In this document: in pieces, positions 1 to 5,274 of the stretch
Position numbering within the stretch: the stretch's first letter is position 1
Layout: each line of letters begins with the position of its first letter
NCBI GenBank assembly: GCA_003223775.1
Contig: QHWK01000232.1
Coordinates: 1 to 5,274 of the forward strand
Direction of reading: 5' to 3'
From: Acidobacteriota bacterium
GTDB taxonomy: Bacteria > Acidobacteriota > Vicinamibacteria > Vicinamibacterales > CAVVIG01
DNA length: 5,274 nucleotides
Position numbers and translations under genes: made by a program
The notes under the pieces: generated by a model
Databases searched by the model: none
Told to the model about the DNA's origin: nothing
What the model saw: only the letters and a program-made list of their open reading frames with translations

Positions 1-250
1 TCTGCGGCAAGAGATCCTGGTAGATGATCCGTTCGATACGCGCGGTCGCGGCGCGGCACCTCTTGGCGATCACGGTCTCGCCGTGGCTCCTGACGCCGTT
101 CAGTCGATACACCGCGCTGTAGTTCTTGCGCTGCAGAACCTCGAGGCTGCGCGGTTCCCAGGTTTCGGATTGAAACTGAAGCCACGCCTGCGCCGCCCGA
201 TGCTCCCGTACGCCTTCGGTCACGATTTCAGGTACCTGCAGCCTAGGCAT
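1..250 (-). CDS. APH-family kinase, N-lobe only (runs off left edge)
   Basis: Reading the minus strand from an ATG at 250-248 gives 83 codons to the window edge with no stop. The protein looks like the N-terminal lobe of an aminoglycoside/choline-kinase-like phosphotransferase. Residues 42-50 (KNYSAVYRL) fit the nucleotide-binding strand-turn-strand, VIAKRC places the ATP-contacting lysine at K63, and IERIIYQDLLP supplies a helix glutamate at E73. The catalytic lobe would lie left of position 1. The start overlaps the ATP-grasp stop (245-243) by 8 bases and has a strong Shine-Dalgarno site 7 bases upstream, so the two genes appear translationally coupled. From memory of the family, this N-lobe belongs to the same type of kinase as the C-lobe encoded on the opposite strand at 515-1123. 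That match is inference and is discussed as a finding. The substrate is unknown; a sugar or amino-sugar hydroxyl is plausible. Confidence 0.75.
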   Translation of the reverse strand, partial: MPRLQVPEIVTEGVREHRAAQAWLQFQSETWEPRSLEVLQRKNYSAVYRLNGVRSHGETVIAKRCRAATARIERIIYQDLLPQ

Positions 251-512
251 GCGACAGCACCTCTCCGCTGGCGGCGCGCTCGGCTGCCGCATGGAAGTAC
301 TGCGCCAGCAACCGCACGGAGTCCGGCACGCCTTTGAAACCCGGAATGCTGCACATATCGACGACGTACGGCGTCCCTTCGCTCTCAATGATGTCCACGC
401 CGTACAGATCGATGCCGAACGCGCGGCCGCAGCGTTCTGCGATATCGCGCAACTGCGGCGTCAGCGGGAACGGCTCGCCCTGCTTTTCTTCCTCGGTCCG
501 GCGCGGAAACAC
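243..512 (-). CDS. ATP-grasp enzyme, C-terminal fragment (5' part missing)
   Basis: The 89-residue frame reads as the last part of a RimK-like ATP-grasp ligase, an enzyme type that joins a carboxylate to an amine or similar nucleophile through an acyl-phosphate. The diagnostic stretch is FGIDLYGVDIIESEGTPYVV followed by DMCSIPGFKGVPD, matching the last metal-binding strand and loop of the ATP-grasp fold. The usual E-x-N or D-x-N metal motif reads D-M-C here. The N-terminal and central ATP-binding subdomains (roughly 200 residues) are absent. The GTG at 512-510 is most likely an internal valine codon, not a true start, because family proteins continue upstream of this point. The frame stays open beyond 512, but what it reads there no longer resembles ATP-grasp. 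The gene is therefore broken at about 512, where the plus-strand kinase fragment begins. It is followed by the minus-strand kinase with an 8-base overlap. As it stands the product would be inactive. Confidence 0.75.
   Translation of the reverse strand: MFPRRTEEEKQGEPFPLTPQLRDIAERCGRAFGIDLYGVDIIESEGTPYVVDMCSIPGFKGVPDSVRLLAQYFHAAAERAASGEVLSHA
258..266 (-). promoter_or_regulatory. Ribosome binding site for the minus-strand kinase
   Basis: The minus strand reads GGAGAGGTG here, a good match to the 16S anti-Shine-Dalgarno sequence, 7 bases before the ATG at 250. It lies inside the end of the ATP-grasp frame and decides the start of the downstream kinase. Confidence 0.7.
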
Positions 513-520
513 AGTTGGCC
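505..520. other. Rearrangement junction between two truncated genes
   Basis: Recognisable ATP-grasp sequence on the minus strand ends at about 512, and recognisable kinase sequence on the plus strand begins at about 509-521. Both genes lack their 5' parts and nothing separates them, so there is no room for a promoter or start region for either. This marks a breakpoint from an inversion, a deletion between divergent genes, or a chimeric assembly. No long inverted repeat, target-site duplication or transposon end is visible. The exact base cannot be fixed without an intact relative. Confidence 0.65.
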
Positions 521-1123
521 TTGGTGTCGGCCGATCTCCGATCGTCGCTTCCAGGCCGCGAGCTCGATCATTACCTGCGTCTGCTGTATGCCTGCCGTGC
601 GATGGTGCTCGGACACCTTAGCGACGGTGCGTTGTCGGCCGACGCTGCGACCGTGTTACGAAATCTTGCCGCGCACTTCGATCTGCTCGAATCACGCTGG
701 GGCGAGATGGAGCAGATCTGCAGCGTGATGCCGCGCACGCTGGTCCACGACGACTTCGTCATCAAGAACCTGCGGATTCGCGACACCGGAACCGGCCCCG
801 CGCTGATGGTGTTCGACTGGGAATTCGCAGGATGGGGTGTGCCGCTGGTCGATCTGGCACAGTCGATCGATCGCGTCGCCAGCCCGGACCTTGCCGCCTA
901 CTGGTCGATCTTCCGTCGTGAGCATTCGCACCTCGATGCGCGCGACATTCGCGCCGTCGCTGTCTGCGGAAACATCCTTCGCCTGCTCGATCAAATCAGC
1001 TGGGCGACAACGGGCCTCGAGATCGCGCCGATCGCCCAACTCGTCAAGGCGATCTCGAAACTCGGTGTCTACGAGCGTGAGATGACCGAAGCGCTCAGCG
1101 CACTTCGCCGGAGCTGGTCGTGA
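515..1123 (+). CDS. APH-family kinase, C-lobe fragment (N-lobe missing)
   Basis: The 202 residues from a TTG at 515 form only the catalytic lobe of an APH-type phosphotransferase. The catalytic loop HDDFVIKN has H78, D80 (expected catalytic base) and N85. The second glycine of the usual HGD is aspartate (D79). The metal-binding motif is DWE at D101-E103, followed by the typical GWGVPLVDLAQ. Family members are about 330-350 residues, so some 140-150 N-terminal residues, including the ATP-binding lysine, are missing. The frame is open upstream to a stop at 389-391, but it has no kinase-like sequence before about 509. The TTG start has no ribosome binding site and is only the first available codon. 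The stop overlaps the GTG of the next gene by 4 bases (GTGA at 1120-1123). The protein should not work as a kinase alone. Its missing half may be the minus-strand N-lobe at 1-250. Confidence 0.75.
   Translation: MALVSADLRSSLPGRELDHYLRLLYACRAMVLGHLSDGALSADAATVLRNLAAHFDLLESRWGEMEQICSVMPRTLVHDDFVIKNLRIRDTGTGPALMVFDWEFAGWGVPLVDLAQSIDRVASPDLAAYWSIFRREHSHLDARDIRAVAVCGNILRLLDQISWATTGLEIAPIAQLVKAISKLGVYEREMTEALSALRRSWS
1110..1113 (+). promoter_or_regulatory. Ribosome binding site for kinase B
   Basis: GGAG lies 6 bases before the GTG at 1120. Together with the GTGA stop/start overlap it supports that GTG as the start of the next kinase. Confidence 0.55.
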
Positions 1124-2184
1124 TCAGGGGCCTGGACAGACTGCTCGAAGGCCACGGTCAGCCTGGGTTGACCGAGTTGTGCGGTCTGCTGGAGCAGTTG
1201 CTGGACGGTCGCAACGTAGACGGCTGCCTGGTCGAGCAGACGATGTTGCAGCCGCGCTCGTCGCGCGTCTTCCGCCTGCGCTTCGATGTCGAGGGCCGCA
1301 CGCGCCGGATGATCGTCAAACGTCTCAGCCCCGCGATCGCGCGCCGCAGCGAGTTGGTCGACAAACGCTGGCTGCCTGCCGTCGGCATGAGCGATCACGG
1401 CCCGGCATTGCTCGGGAGCGTCGCCGAACGCGGCGGCAGCTGCGTCTGGCATGTCTACGACGACCTCGGGTCGTGTGAGCTCGATGGCAGTTCGGTCGAC
1501 CGCGAGCGGGTGAGCGCGGCGATCGAGCTGATTGCACGGCTGCACACGCGCTTCGCCCGACATCCGCTGCTCGGAGAAGTCCGGCTGCACGGCGGCGATC
1601 TCGGCATCCATTTTTGCGAGGCCAACGTGCGCGACGCGCGTTATGCGCTCGAAGGGTGTCGGCCGGCGCCCGAGCACGCTGAATTGCACAATCGCCTGCT
1701 GCAACGAGTCGACAACCTGCGACGCGAGCTGCCGCATCGCGCACAGGCGATCGACCGGTTCGGTGGGCCTGAGACGTTGCTGCACGGAGATTTGTGGGCG
1801 ATCAACGTCTTCGTCATCCCGACTTCCAGCGGGCTGCACGCGAGGCTGATCGATTGGGACCATGCCGCCGTCGGGCCGGCCAGTTACGACCTGTCGACCT
1901 TTCTCCTGCGTTTACCGCCCGCCGACCGGTTGTGGGTTTTGGAGTTGTACCGCGGGGAGACGTCGGATGCAGGTTGGCGCCTGCCGCCGATACCAGAGTT
2001 GAATTCGCTGTTCGAGACGGCAGAGTACGCGCGAATGGCCAATCGCCTCATTTGGCCTGCGATCGCGGTTGCGCAAGATCACGCGCCCTGGGGCTGGGAG
2101 GCGTTGGCCGAAGTGGACCAGTGGTTCGAGAATCTCGAAACGGTGCTGCCGTGCGAAAAGCGTATGCAGGCCGCGACATCCTGA
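1120..2184 (+). CDS. APH-family phosphotransferase (kinase B), complete
   Basis: This 354-residue protein has the full APH/choline-kinase-like fold and is predicted to be a soluble ATP-dependent small-molecule kinase. The N-lobe lysine is K67 in MIVKRL, and E78 or E88-region helix residues may pair with it. WHVYDDLG near 110-117 looks like the hinge. The catalytic loop HGDLWAIN has H222, D224 and N229, and the metal motif is IDWD with D245 and D247, followed by GPASYDLSTFLLR, typical of the family. All key residues are present, so it should be active. There is no signal peptide or membrane segment. The GTG start overlaps the previous stop by 4 bases with GGAG 6 bases upstream, and the 3' end overlaps the next kinase by 34 bases. 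The sequence differs strongly from the kinases on either side, so a different substrate or different site on one substrate is likely. Antibiotic resistance is possible, but a biosynthetic role fits the neighbours better. Confidence 0.85.
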   Translation: MIRGLDRLLEGHGQPGLTELCGLLEQLLDGRNVDGCLVEQTMLQPRSSRVFRLRFDVEGRTRRMIVKRLSPAIARRSELVDKRWLPAVGMSDHGPALLGSVAERGGSCVWHVYDDLGSCELDGSSVDRERVSAAIELIARLHTRFARHPLLGEVRLHGGDLGIHFCEANVRDARYALEGCRPAPEHAELHNRLLQRVDNLRRELPHRAQAIDRFGGPETLLHGDLWAINVFVIPTSSGLHARLIDWDHAAVGPASYDLSTFLLRLPPADRLWVLELYRGETSDAGWRLPPIPELNSLFETAEYARMANRLIWPAIAVAQDHAPWGWEALAEVDQWFENLETVLPCEKRMQAATS

Positions 2185-3176
2185 AAACGCCGCCGACGCT
2201 GCTGCCTGATGGGCCGACGTTGACCGCTCGGCTGACGGCCGCCTTGACCGACGACGCCGGTGAAGCGCGGTCCGTGAGCATCCTCAAACGGGAGCTGCCG
2301 CCGTTCATGAGCACGTTCCCGAACGAGATCGTCACGTGCCGGATGCCGGATGGCCGCACGCGTCGTGTCTTCGCCAAATATCAGGCCGGCCAAGGCCACG
2401 ATTCCTACGGACACCGGGGCGACATCCCGTACGAGACCGAGGTCTATCGCCGATTGCTCCGCCCGCTGCGCGACTTCAGACCCAAATGGCTGGGTGCGCA
2501 TACCGACCCTGACAGCGGCGACGTTTCATTGTTCCTCGAATATGTGTACGGCAACGTTCGCCTCTGCGACATGGTGTGGAAGCGGTCGACGCGTCAGCCG
2601 CGGGCGATGATCCAGTCGGCCCGGTGGATCGGACGCTTCCACGCGGCGCACGAGCGGTCGGTGGACGATCGCTCGCTGGCGTTCCTGAAACGGTACGACG
2701 ACGCGTATTACCGCGGCTGGGCCAGAAGGACGCTCGAATTCGCGCGCCCGCTGCACGGGCGCTTCCCGTGGCTGACGCAACTCTGCGAAGGAGATCGGTG
2801 GTTCGCCCCGTTGCTCGCTGAAGCGCCCACCGTCATTCACGGCGAGTTCTATGCGAAGAACGTTCTGGTACGACGATACCGCGTGTTCATGGTGGATTGG
2901 GAATCGGCCGCCATCGCTGCGGGAGCGATCGACGTGGCGGCGCTGACAGAAGGACAACACTGGCCGGCGGCGTTGGTGCGGCGATGTGAGCGGGCGTACC
3001 TGATCGCGCGTTGGCCCGACGGTGCGCCTGCCACCTTCACGCGCGCGCTCGACGCCGCGCGAATCTATCTGCATTTCCGCTGGCTCGGCGAGCGGCCGGA
3101 TTGGACCGTCCGCGAAAAAAACCTCCCGCGGTACGACCAGATGCACGCAGCAGCGGCACGACTGCGCCTCATCTAG
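2151..3176 (+). CDS. APH-family phosphotransferase (kinase C) with HGE catalytic loop
   Basis: From the GTG at 2151 the protein has 341 residues and an APH-like fold. RVFAKYQ gives the ATP-binding lysine K76, and the segment YGHRGDIPYETEVYRRLL gives helix glutamates E95 and E97. The catalytic loop is HGEFYAKN, with H230, E232 and N237, so glutamate stands where the catalytic aspartate normally is. The metal motif is VDWE with D249 and E251. The HGE form may be a property of this subfamily rather than a loss of function. The frame is open back to 1794, but there it only shadows kinase B; GTG 2151 is the best start because no other GTG or ATG lies before the N-lobe, although its ribosome binding site is weak. 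TTG at 2220 is an alternative. It overlaps kinase B by 34 bases and is followed 11 bases later by the first glycosyltransferase. No membrane segment is seen and the substrate is unknown. Confidence 0.82.
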   Translation: MRKAYAGRDILKTPPTLLPDGPTLTARLTAALTDDAGEARSVSILKRELPPFMSTFPNEIVTCRMPDGRTRRVFAKYQAGQGHDSYGHRGDIPYETEVYRRLLRPLRDFRPKWLGAHTDPDSGDVSLFLEYVYGNVRLCDMVWKRSTRQPRAMIQSARWIGRFHAAHERSVDDRSLAFLKRYDDAYYRGWARRTLEFARPLHGRFPWLTQLCEGDRWFAPLLAEAPTVIHGEFYAKNVLVRRYRVFMVDWESAAIAAGAIDVAALTEGQHWPAALVRRCERAYLIARWPDGAPATFTRALDAARIYLHFRWLGERPDWTVREKNLPRYDQMHAAAARLRLI

Positions 3177-3187
3177 ATCATGAAGAG

Positions 3188-4351
3188 ATGCCGTCCGTAG
3201 TCATCTCGCCGTTCAGCGTCGCAACGTTTCCGTACGGGGGCGGACACTTCTGGGTGTATCTGCAATATGCCCTCGGCCTGCGCGCTCTGGGCTTCAACGT
3301 CTATTGGCTCGAAGCCTTTCGCACGAAGGGTCGAGAGGAACAGGAGGCCGCGGCGCTCGCGACGTTCCGAACGCGCATGCGCCAGCACGGATTCGACGGC
3401 AAGTTCATCCTCTACGTGACTCGAAGCAGGGAACCGTCTCCGGAAGCGCCGGCGGAGTACCTCGACATGGCGCATGCGGAGGCGGAAGACATCTTTGCGC
3501 ACGCGGACTTGTTGTTGAACTTCCATTACGCCATCAGTCCCGGCCTCGTGAGCCAGTTCCGGCGCACGGCACTCGTCGATATCGATCCCGGATTGCTGCA
3601 GTTCTGGATCAGCCGCGGCCAGCTGAGCGTGCCTCGTCACGATTTCTATTTCACGATCGGCGAAACGCTTGCCGCGCCGTGGATTCACATCCGGCCGCCG
3701 GTGTGCCTGGATCACTGGCCGTATGTGTTCGATCCCGACAGTGACGCCTTCACGACGATCTCGAACTGGGATTCTTCCGATTGGATCGTCGATGGCGAAG
3801 AAACATATGAAAACACCAAGCGTGTCGCCTTCCTGGAGTTTGCCGATTTGCCGCGTGTGACGAGGCAGCGCCTGGAGTTGGCGCTGATCGGCCGCACCGA
3901 CCGCGACAAGGCGGAATGGAAGGACCTCGAACGACGCGGCTGGCGAATCCGCCTTTCTTCCGAGGTGGCTGGCACTCCCGAGATGTATCAGGCGTACATC
4001 CAGGCGTCGCGCGGCGAGTTCGGTTGCGCCAAGCCGTTTTACGTGAGATCCAAGAACGCCTGGATCAGCGATCGGACGATCTGCTACCTGGCGAGCGGCA
4101 AGCCGGTCGTCGTACAGAATACCGGGCCAAGCTCGTATCTGCCGAACGGCGAAGGCATGTTTCGGTTTTCCACTGCAGGCGAAGCGGCCGCGGCGTTTTC
4201 GGCGATTGACGCCGAATACGAGCTGCATTGCCGGTCGGCGCGGCGGATCGCAGAGACCTGGTTCGATGCCAAACAAGTACTGCAAGACGTGCTGAACGTG
4301 GCCTTGCATCAGGAACGGCGCGAGCGGCACTCCGCTGTCGGTGTGAGGTGA
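3188..4351 (+). CDS. GT-B-type glycosyltransferase (copy 1), complete
   Basis: This 387-residue soluble protein resembles GT-B glycosyltransferases of the family 1/4 type, which move a sugar from a nucleotide donor to an acceptor in the cytoplasm. The N-terminal Rossmann-like half carries VVISPF and a glycine-rich GGGHFWVYLQYALGL at 17-31. The C-terminal donor-binding half has RGEFGCAKPFYV from R275, NAWISDRT, and ASGKPVVVQNTG from A302. The frame is open back to 3011, but ATG 3188 is chosen because it aligns exactly with the start of the next gene (MPxVVxSPF). The only purine-rich site, GAAGAG, directly abuts the start, so initiation probably depends on coupling to kinase C. Relative to copy 2 it lacks 10 residues between E159 and P164. 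Donor and acceptor are unknown. The sugar-handling role is inferred from fold motifs, and the exact family assignment is less certain than the GT-B call. Confidence 0.78.
   Translation: MPSVVISPFSVATFPYGGGHFWVYLQYALGLRALGFNVYWLEAFRTKGREEQEAAALATFRTRMRQHGFDGKFILYVTRSREPSPEAPAEYLDMAHAEAEDIFAHADLLLNFHYAISPGLVSQFRRTALVDIDPGLLQFWISRGQLSVPRHDFYFTIGETLAAPWIHIRPPVCLDHWPYVFDPDSDAFTTISNWDSSDWIVDGEETYENTKRVAFLEFADLPRVTRQRLELALIGRTDRDKAEWKDLERRGWRIRLSSEVAGTPEMYQAYIQASRGEFGCAKPFYVRSKNAWISDRTICYLASGKPVVVQNTGPSSYLPNGEGMFRFSTAGEAAAAFSAIDAEYELHCRSARRIAETWFDAKQVLQDVLNVALHQERRERHSAVGVR
4345..4351 (+). promoter_or_regulatory. Strong ribosome binding site for glycosyltransferase 2
   Basis: GAGGTGA is a seven-base match to the complement of the 16S rRNA tail (TCACCTC), 5 bases before the ATG at 4357. 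It includes the TGA stop of glycosyltransferase 1 (4349-4351), so the stop codon is part of the ribosome binding site. This favours reinitiation and balanced production of the two enzymes. Confidence 0.8.
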
Positions 4352-4356
4352 GCGGT

Positions 4357-5274
4357 ATGCCGATCGTTGTCGTCTCGCCATTTCACGTCGCGACGTTTCC
4401 GCAAGGAGGTGGACACTTCTGGGTCTACCTGCAATATGTTCTCGGGCTGCGCCTGCTCGGCTGCGACGTGTATTGGCTTGAAGCGGTTCGTACCGAAAAC
4501 GTATCGGAGGCCGCCGGGCTCAGCACTTTTCGAGCGCGGATGCAACAGCATGGCCTCGCTGGTAAGTTCATCCTTTACAACAACGACGAGCACGAAGGCT
4601 CACCTGACGGGCCGGTCACGTACCTCAATCTGACCCGCGGTCAGGCGGAAGCGATCTTCGAGCGGGCCGATTTGTTGTTGAACTTCCATTACGCGATCAG
4701 TCCCGGCCTGCTGGCGCGGTTCCGACGCACGGCGCTCATAGATATCGACCCTGGGCTGCTCCAGTTTTGGATCAGCCGCGGACAGCTCAGCGTCCCTCCT
4801 CACGACGTCTATTTCACCATCGGAGAAATGGTCGGCCGGCGGGACGCGCAGCTTCCGGATTGCGGATTACCGTGGATTCACTTCCGTCCGCCGGTGTGCC
4901 TGCAGCGCTGGCCGTTGGTCTTCGATTCCAACAGCGATGCGTTCACGACGATTTCCAACTGGGATTCCTCCGATTGGGTCGTGGACGCGCACCACGCCTA
5001 TGACAACAGCAAGCGTATCTCCTTCCTGGAATGTGCGGACCTGCCGCGGTTGACCCGTCAGCCGCTGGAGCTGGCGCTGTTCATGCGCTCCGAGCGCGAC
5101 GTGGCGGAGTGGAAGGACTTGGAACGACGCGGCTGGCGCGTCCGCCATTCCCGCGAGGTGGCTGCAACCACCGAGGCGTATCAGGCGTGCATTCAGGGCT
5201 CGCGCGGCGAGTTCAGCTGCGCCAAGCGGTCGTACGTGGAGTTCCAGAACGCATGGATCAGCGATCGCACCTTG
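4357..5274 (+). CDS. GT-B-type glycosyltransferase (copy 2), runs off right edge
   Basis: From ATG 4357 the frame is open for 306 codons to the window edge. It is a close paralog of the gene just upstream, by eye roughly two thirds identical in protein. Shared blocks include GGGHFWVYLQY at the N-terminus, ADLLLNFHYAISPGL, IDPGLLQFWISRGQLSV, DAFTTISNWDSSDW and the donor-site approach RGEF(S)CAK (283-290) with NAWISDRT. By comparison with copy 1, about 89 residues, including the ASGKP segment, lie past the edge. Residues 158-171 (MVGRRDAQLPDCGL) fill a loop that is only four residues long in copy 1. The gene starts 5 bases after the previous stop with a strong ribosome binding site, so the pair is co-translated. 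Tandem paralogs suggest two successive sugar transfers or two acceptors. Function beyond glycosyl transfer is not visible. Confidence 0.78.
   Translation, partial: MPIVVVSPFHVATFPQGGGHFWVYLQYVLGLRLLGCDVYWLEAVRTENVSEAAGLSTFRARMQQHGLAGKFILYNNDEHEGSPDGPVTYLNLTRGQAEAIFERADLLLNFHYAISPGLLARFRRTALIDIDPGLLQFWISRGQLSVPPHDVYFTIGEMVGRRDAQLPDCGLPWIHFRPPVCLQRWPLVFDSNSDAFTTISNWDSSDWVVDAHHAYDNSKRISFLECADLPRLTRQPLELALFMRSERDVAEWKDLERRGWRVRHSREVAATTEAYQACIQGSRGEFSCAKRSYVEFQNAWISDRTL

Noticed and set aside
500..560. Transposon end, inverted repeat or recombinase site at the junction
   Set aside because: Only short GATCGG-type direct repeats and small palindromic words are visible, which are expected by chance in this composition. 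The other end of the putative inversion is outside the window, so an inverted repeat cannot be tested.
83..728. Plus-strand frames 83-337, 249-728 and 334-621
   Set aside because: They lie opposite the minus-strand kinase N-lobe and ATP-grasp fragment, or out of frame with the kinase C-lobe, and have no domain-like sequence.
1069..1863. 264-residue minus-strand frame opposite kinase B
   Set aside because: It shows no recognisable motif, while the plus strand carries intact kinase motifs over the same stretch.
1794..2150. Possible N-terminal extension of kinase C
   Set aside because: The frame is open, but it reads arginine-rich sequence that only shadows the C-lobe of kinase B, and it would make the protein about 120 residues longer than the family.
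2526..3146. 206-residue minus-strand frame opposite kinase C
   Set aside because: Low-complexity, arginine-rich shadow with no domain. The plus strand has the K76, HGE and DWE motifs.
3011..3187. Possible N-terminal extension of glycosyltransferase 1
   Set aside because: It overlaps the end of kinase C in another frame. The tandem paralog starts exactly at the position matching ATG 3188.
3173..4381. 402-residue open frame on the minus strand opposite glycosyltransferase 1
   Set aside because: Arginine- and alanine-rich with no domain, antisense to a well-supported gene and probably kept open by high-GC codon use. Similar antisense frames occur at the matching position of glycosyltransferase 2, as expected for shadows of paralogs.
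1..5274. CRISPR array, tRNA, rRNA or terminator hairpin
   Set aside because: Nearly every base is accounted for by coding frames, and no regular repeat-spacer pattern, tRNA-like fold or GC hairpin with a T-run was seen.

Overview
This is a high-GC (by eye a little over 60%), almost entirely coding window from a bacterium. Genes are packed with overlaps or gaps of a few bases, and Shine-Dalgarno-like sites sit inside the preceding genes. No rRNA, tRNA, insertion sequence, CRISPR array or clear terminator is visible. The sequence does not fix the phylum; an environmental high-GC bacterium is the most I would claim.

Left part, minus strand (1-512): the C-terminal end of an ATP-grasp enzyme (243-512) is followed, with an 8-base overlap and a good ribosome binding site, by the start of an aminoglycoside-phosphotransferase (APH)-like kinase. 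The first 83 codons of that kinase (250 down to 2) lie in the window and it runs off the left edge. The ATP-grasp gene has no 5' part: recognisable sequence stops at about 512.

Right part, plus strand (about 509-5274): this begins abruptly with the C-lobe of an APH-like kinase (515-1123) that has no N-lobe. A complete second APH-like kinase (1120-2184) and a complete third (2151-3176) follow. After them come two tandem paralogous GT-B-type glycosyltransferases (3188-4351 and 4357 to beyond the right edge). The spacings (4-base overlap, 34-base overlap, 11-base gap, 5-base gap) indicate one operon.

The main observation is the junction near 505-520, where two divergent genes both lose their 5' ends. 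The N-lobe on the minus strand and the C-lobe on the plus strand look like complementary halves of one kinase family. If the left segment is flipped, a sensible collinear order appears: ATP-grasp, kinase A, kinase B, kinase C, glycosyltransferase 1, glycosyltransferase 2. The simplest reading is an inversion (biological or an assembly error) with one end at about 512 and the other a few hundred bases left of the window.

Functionally, an ATP-grasp ligase, three mutually divergent small-molecule kinases and two soluble glycosyltransferases suggest a pathway that makes or modifies a sugar- or aminocyclitol-containing small molecule. The substrate cannot be read from the sequence. The third kinase has Glu where the catalytic Asp is expected (HGE instead of HGD), and the first glycosyltransferase lacks a 10-residue segment present in its neighbour.
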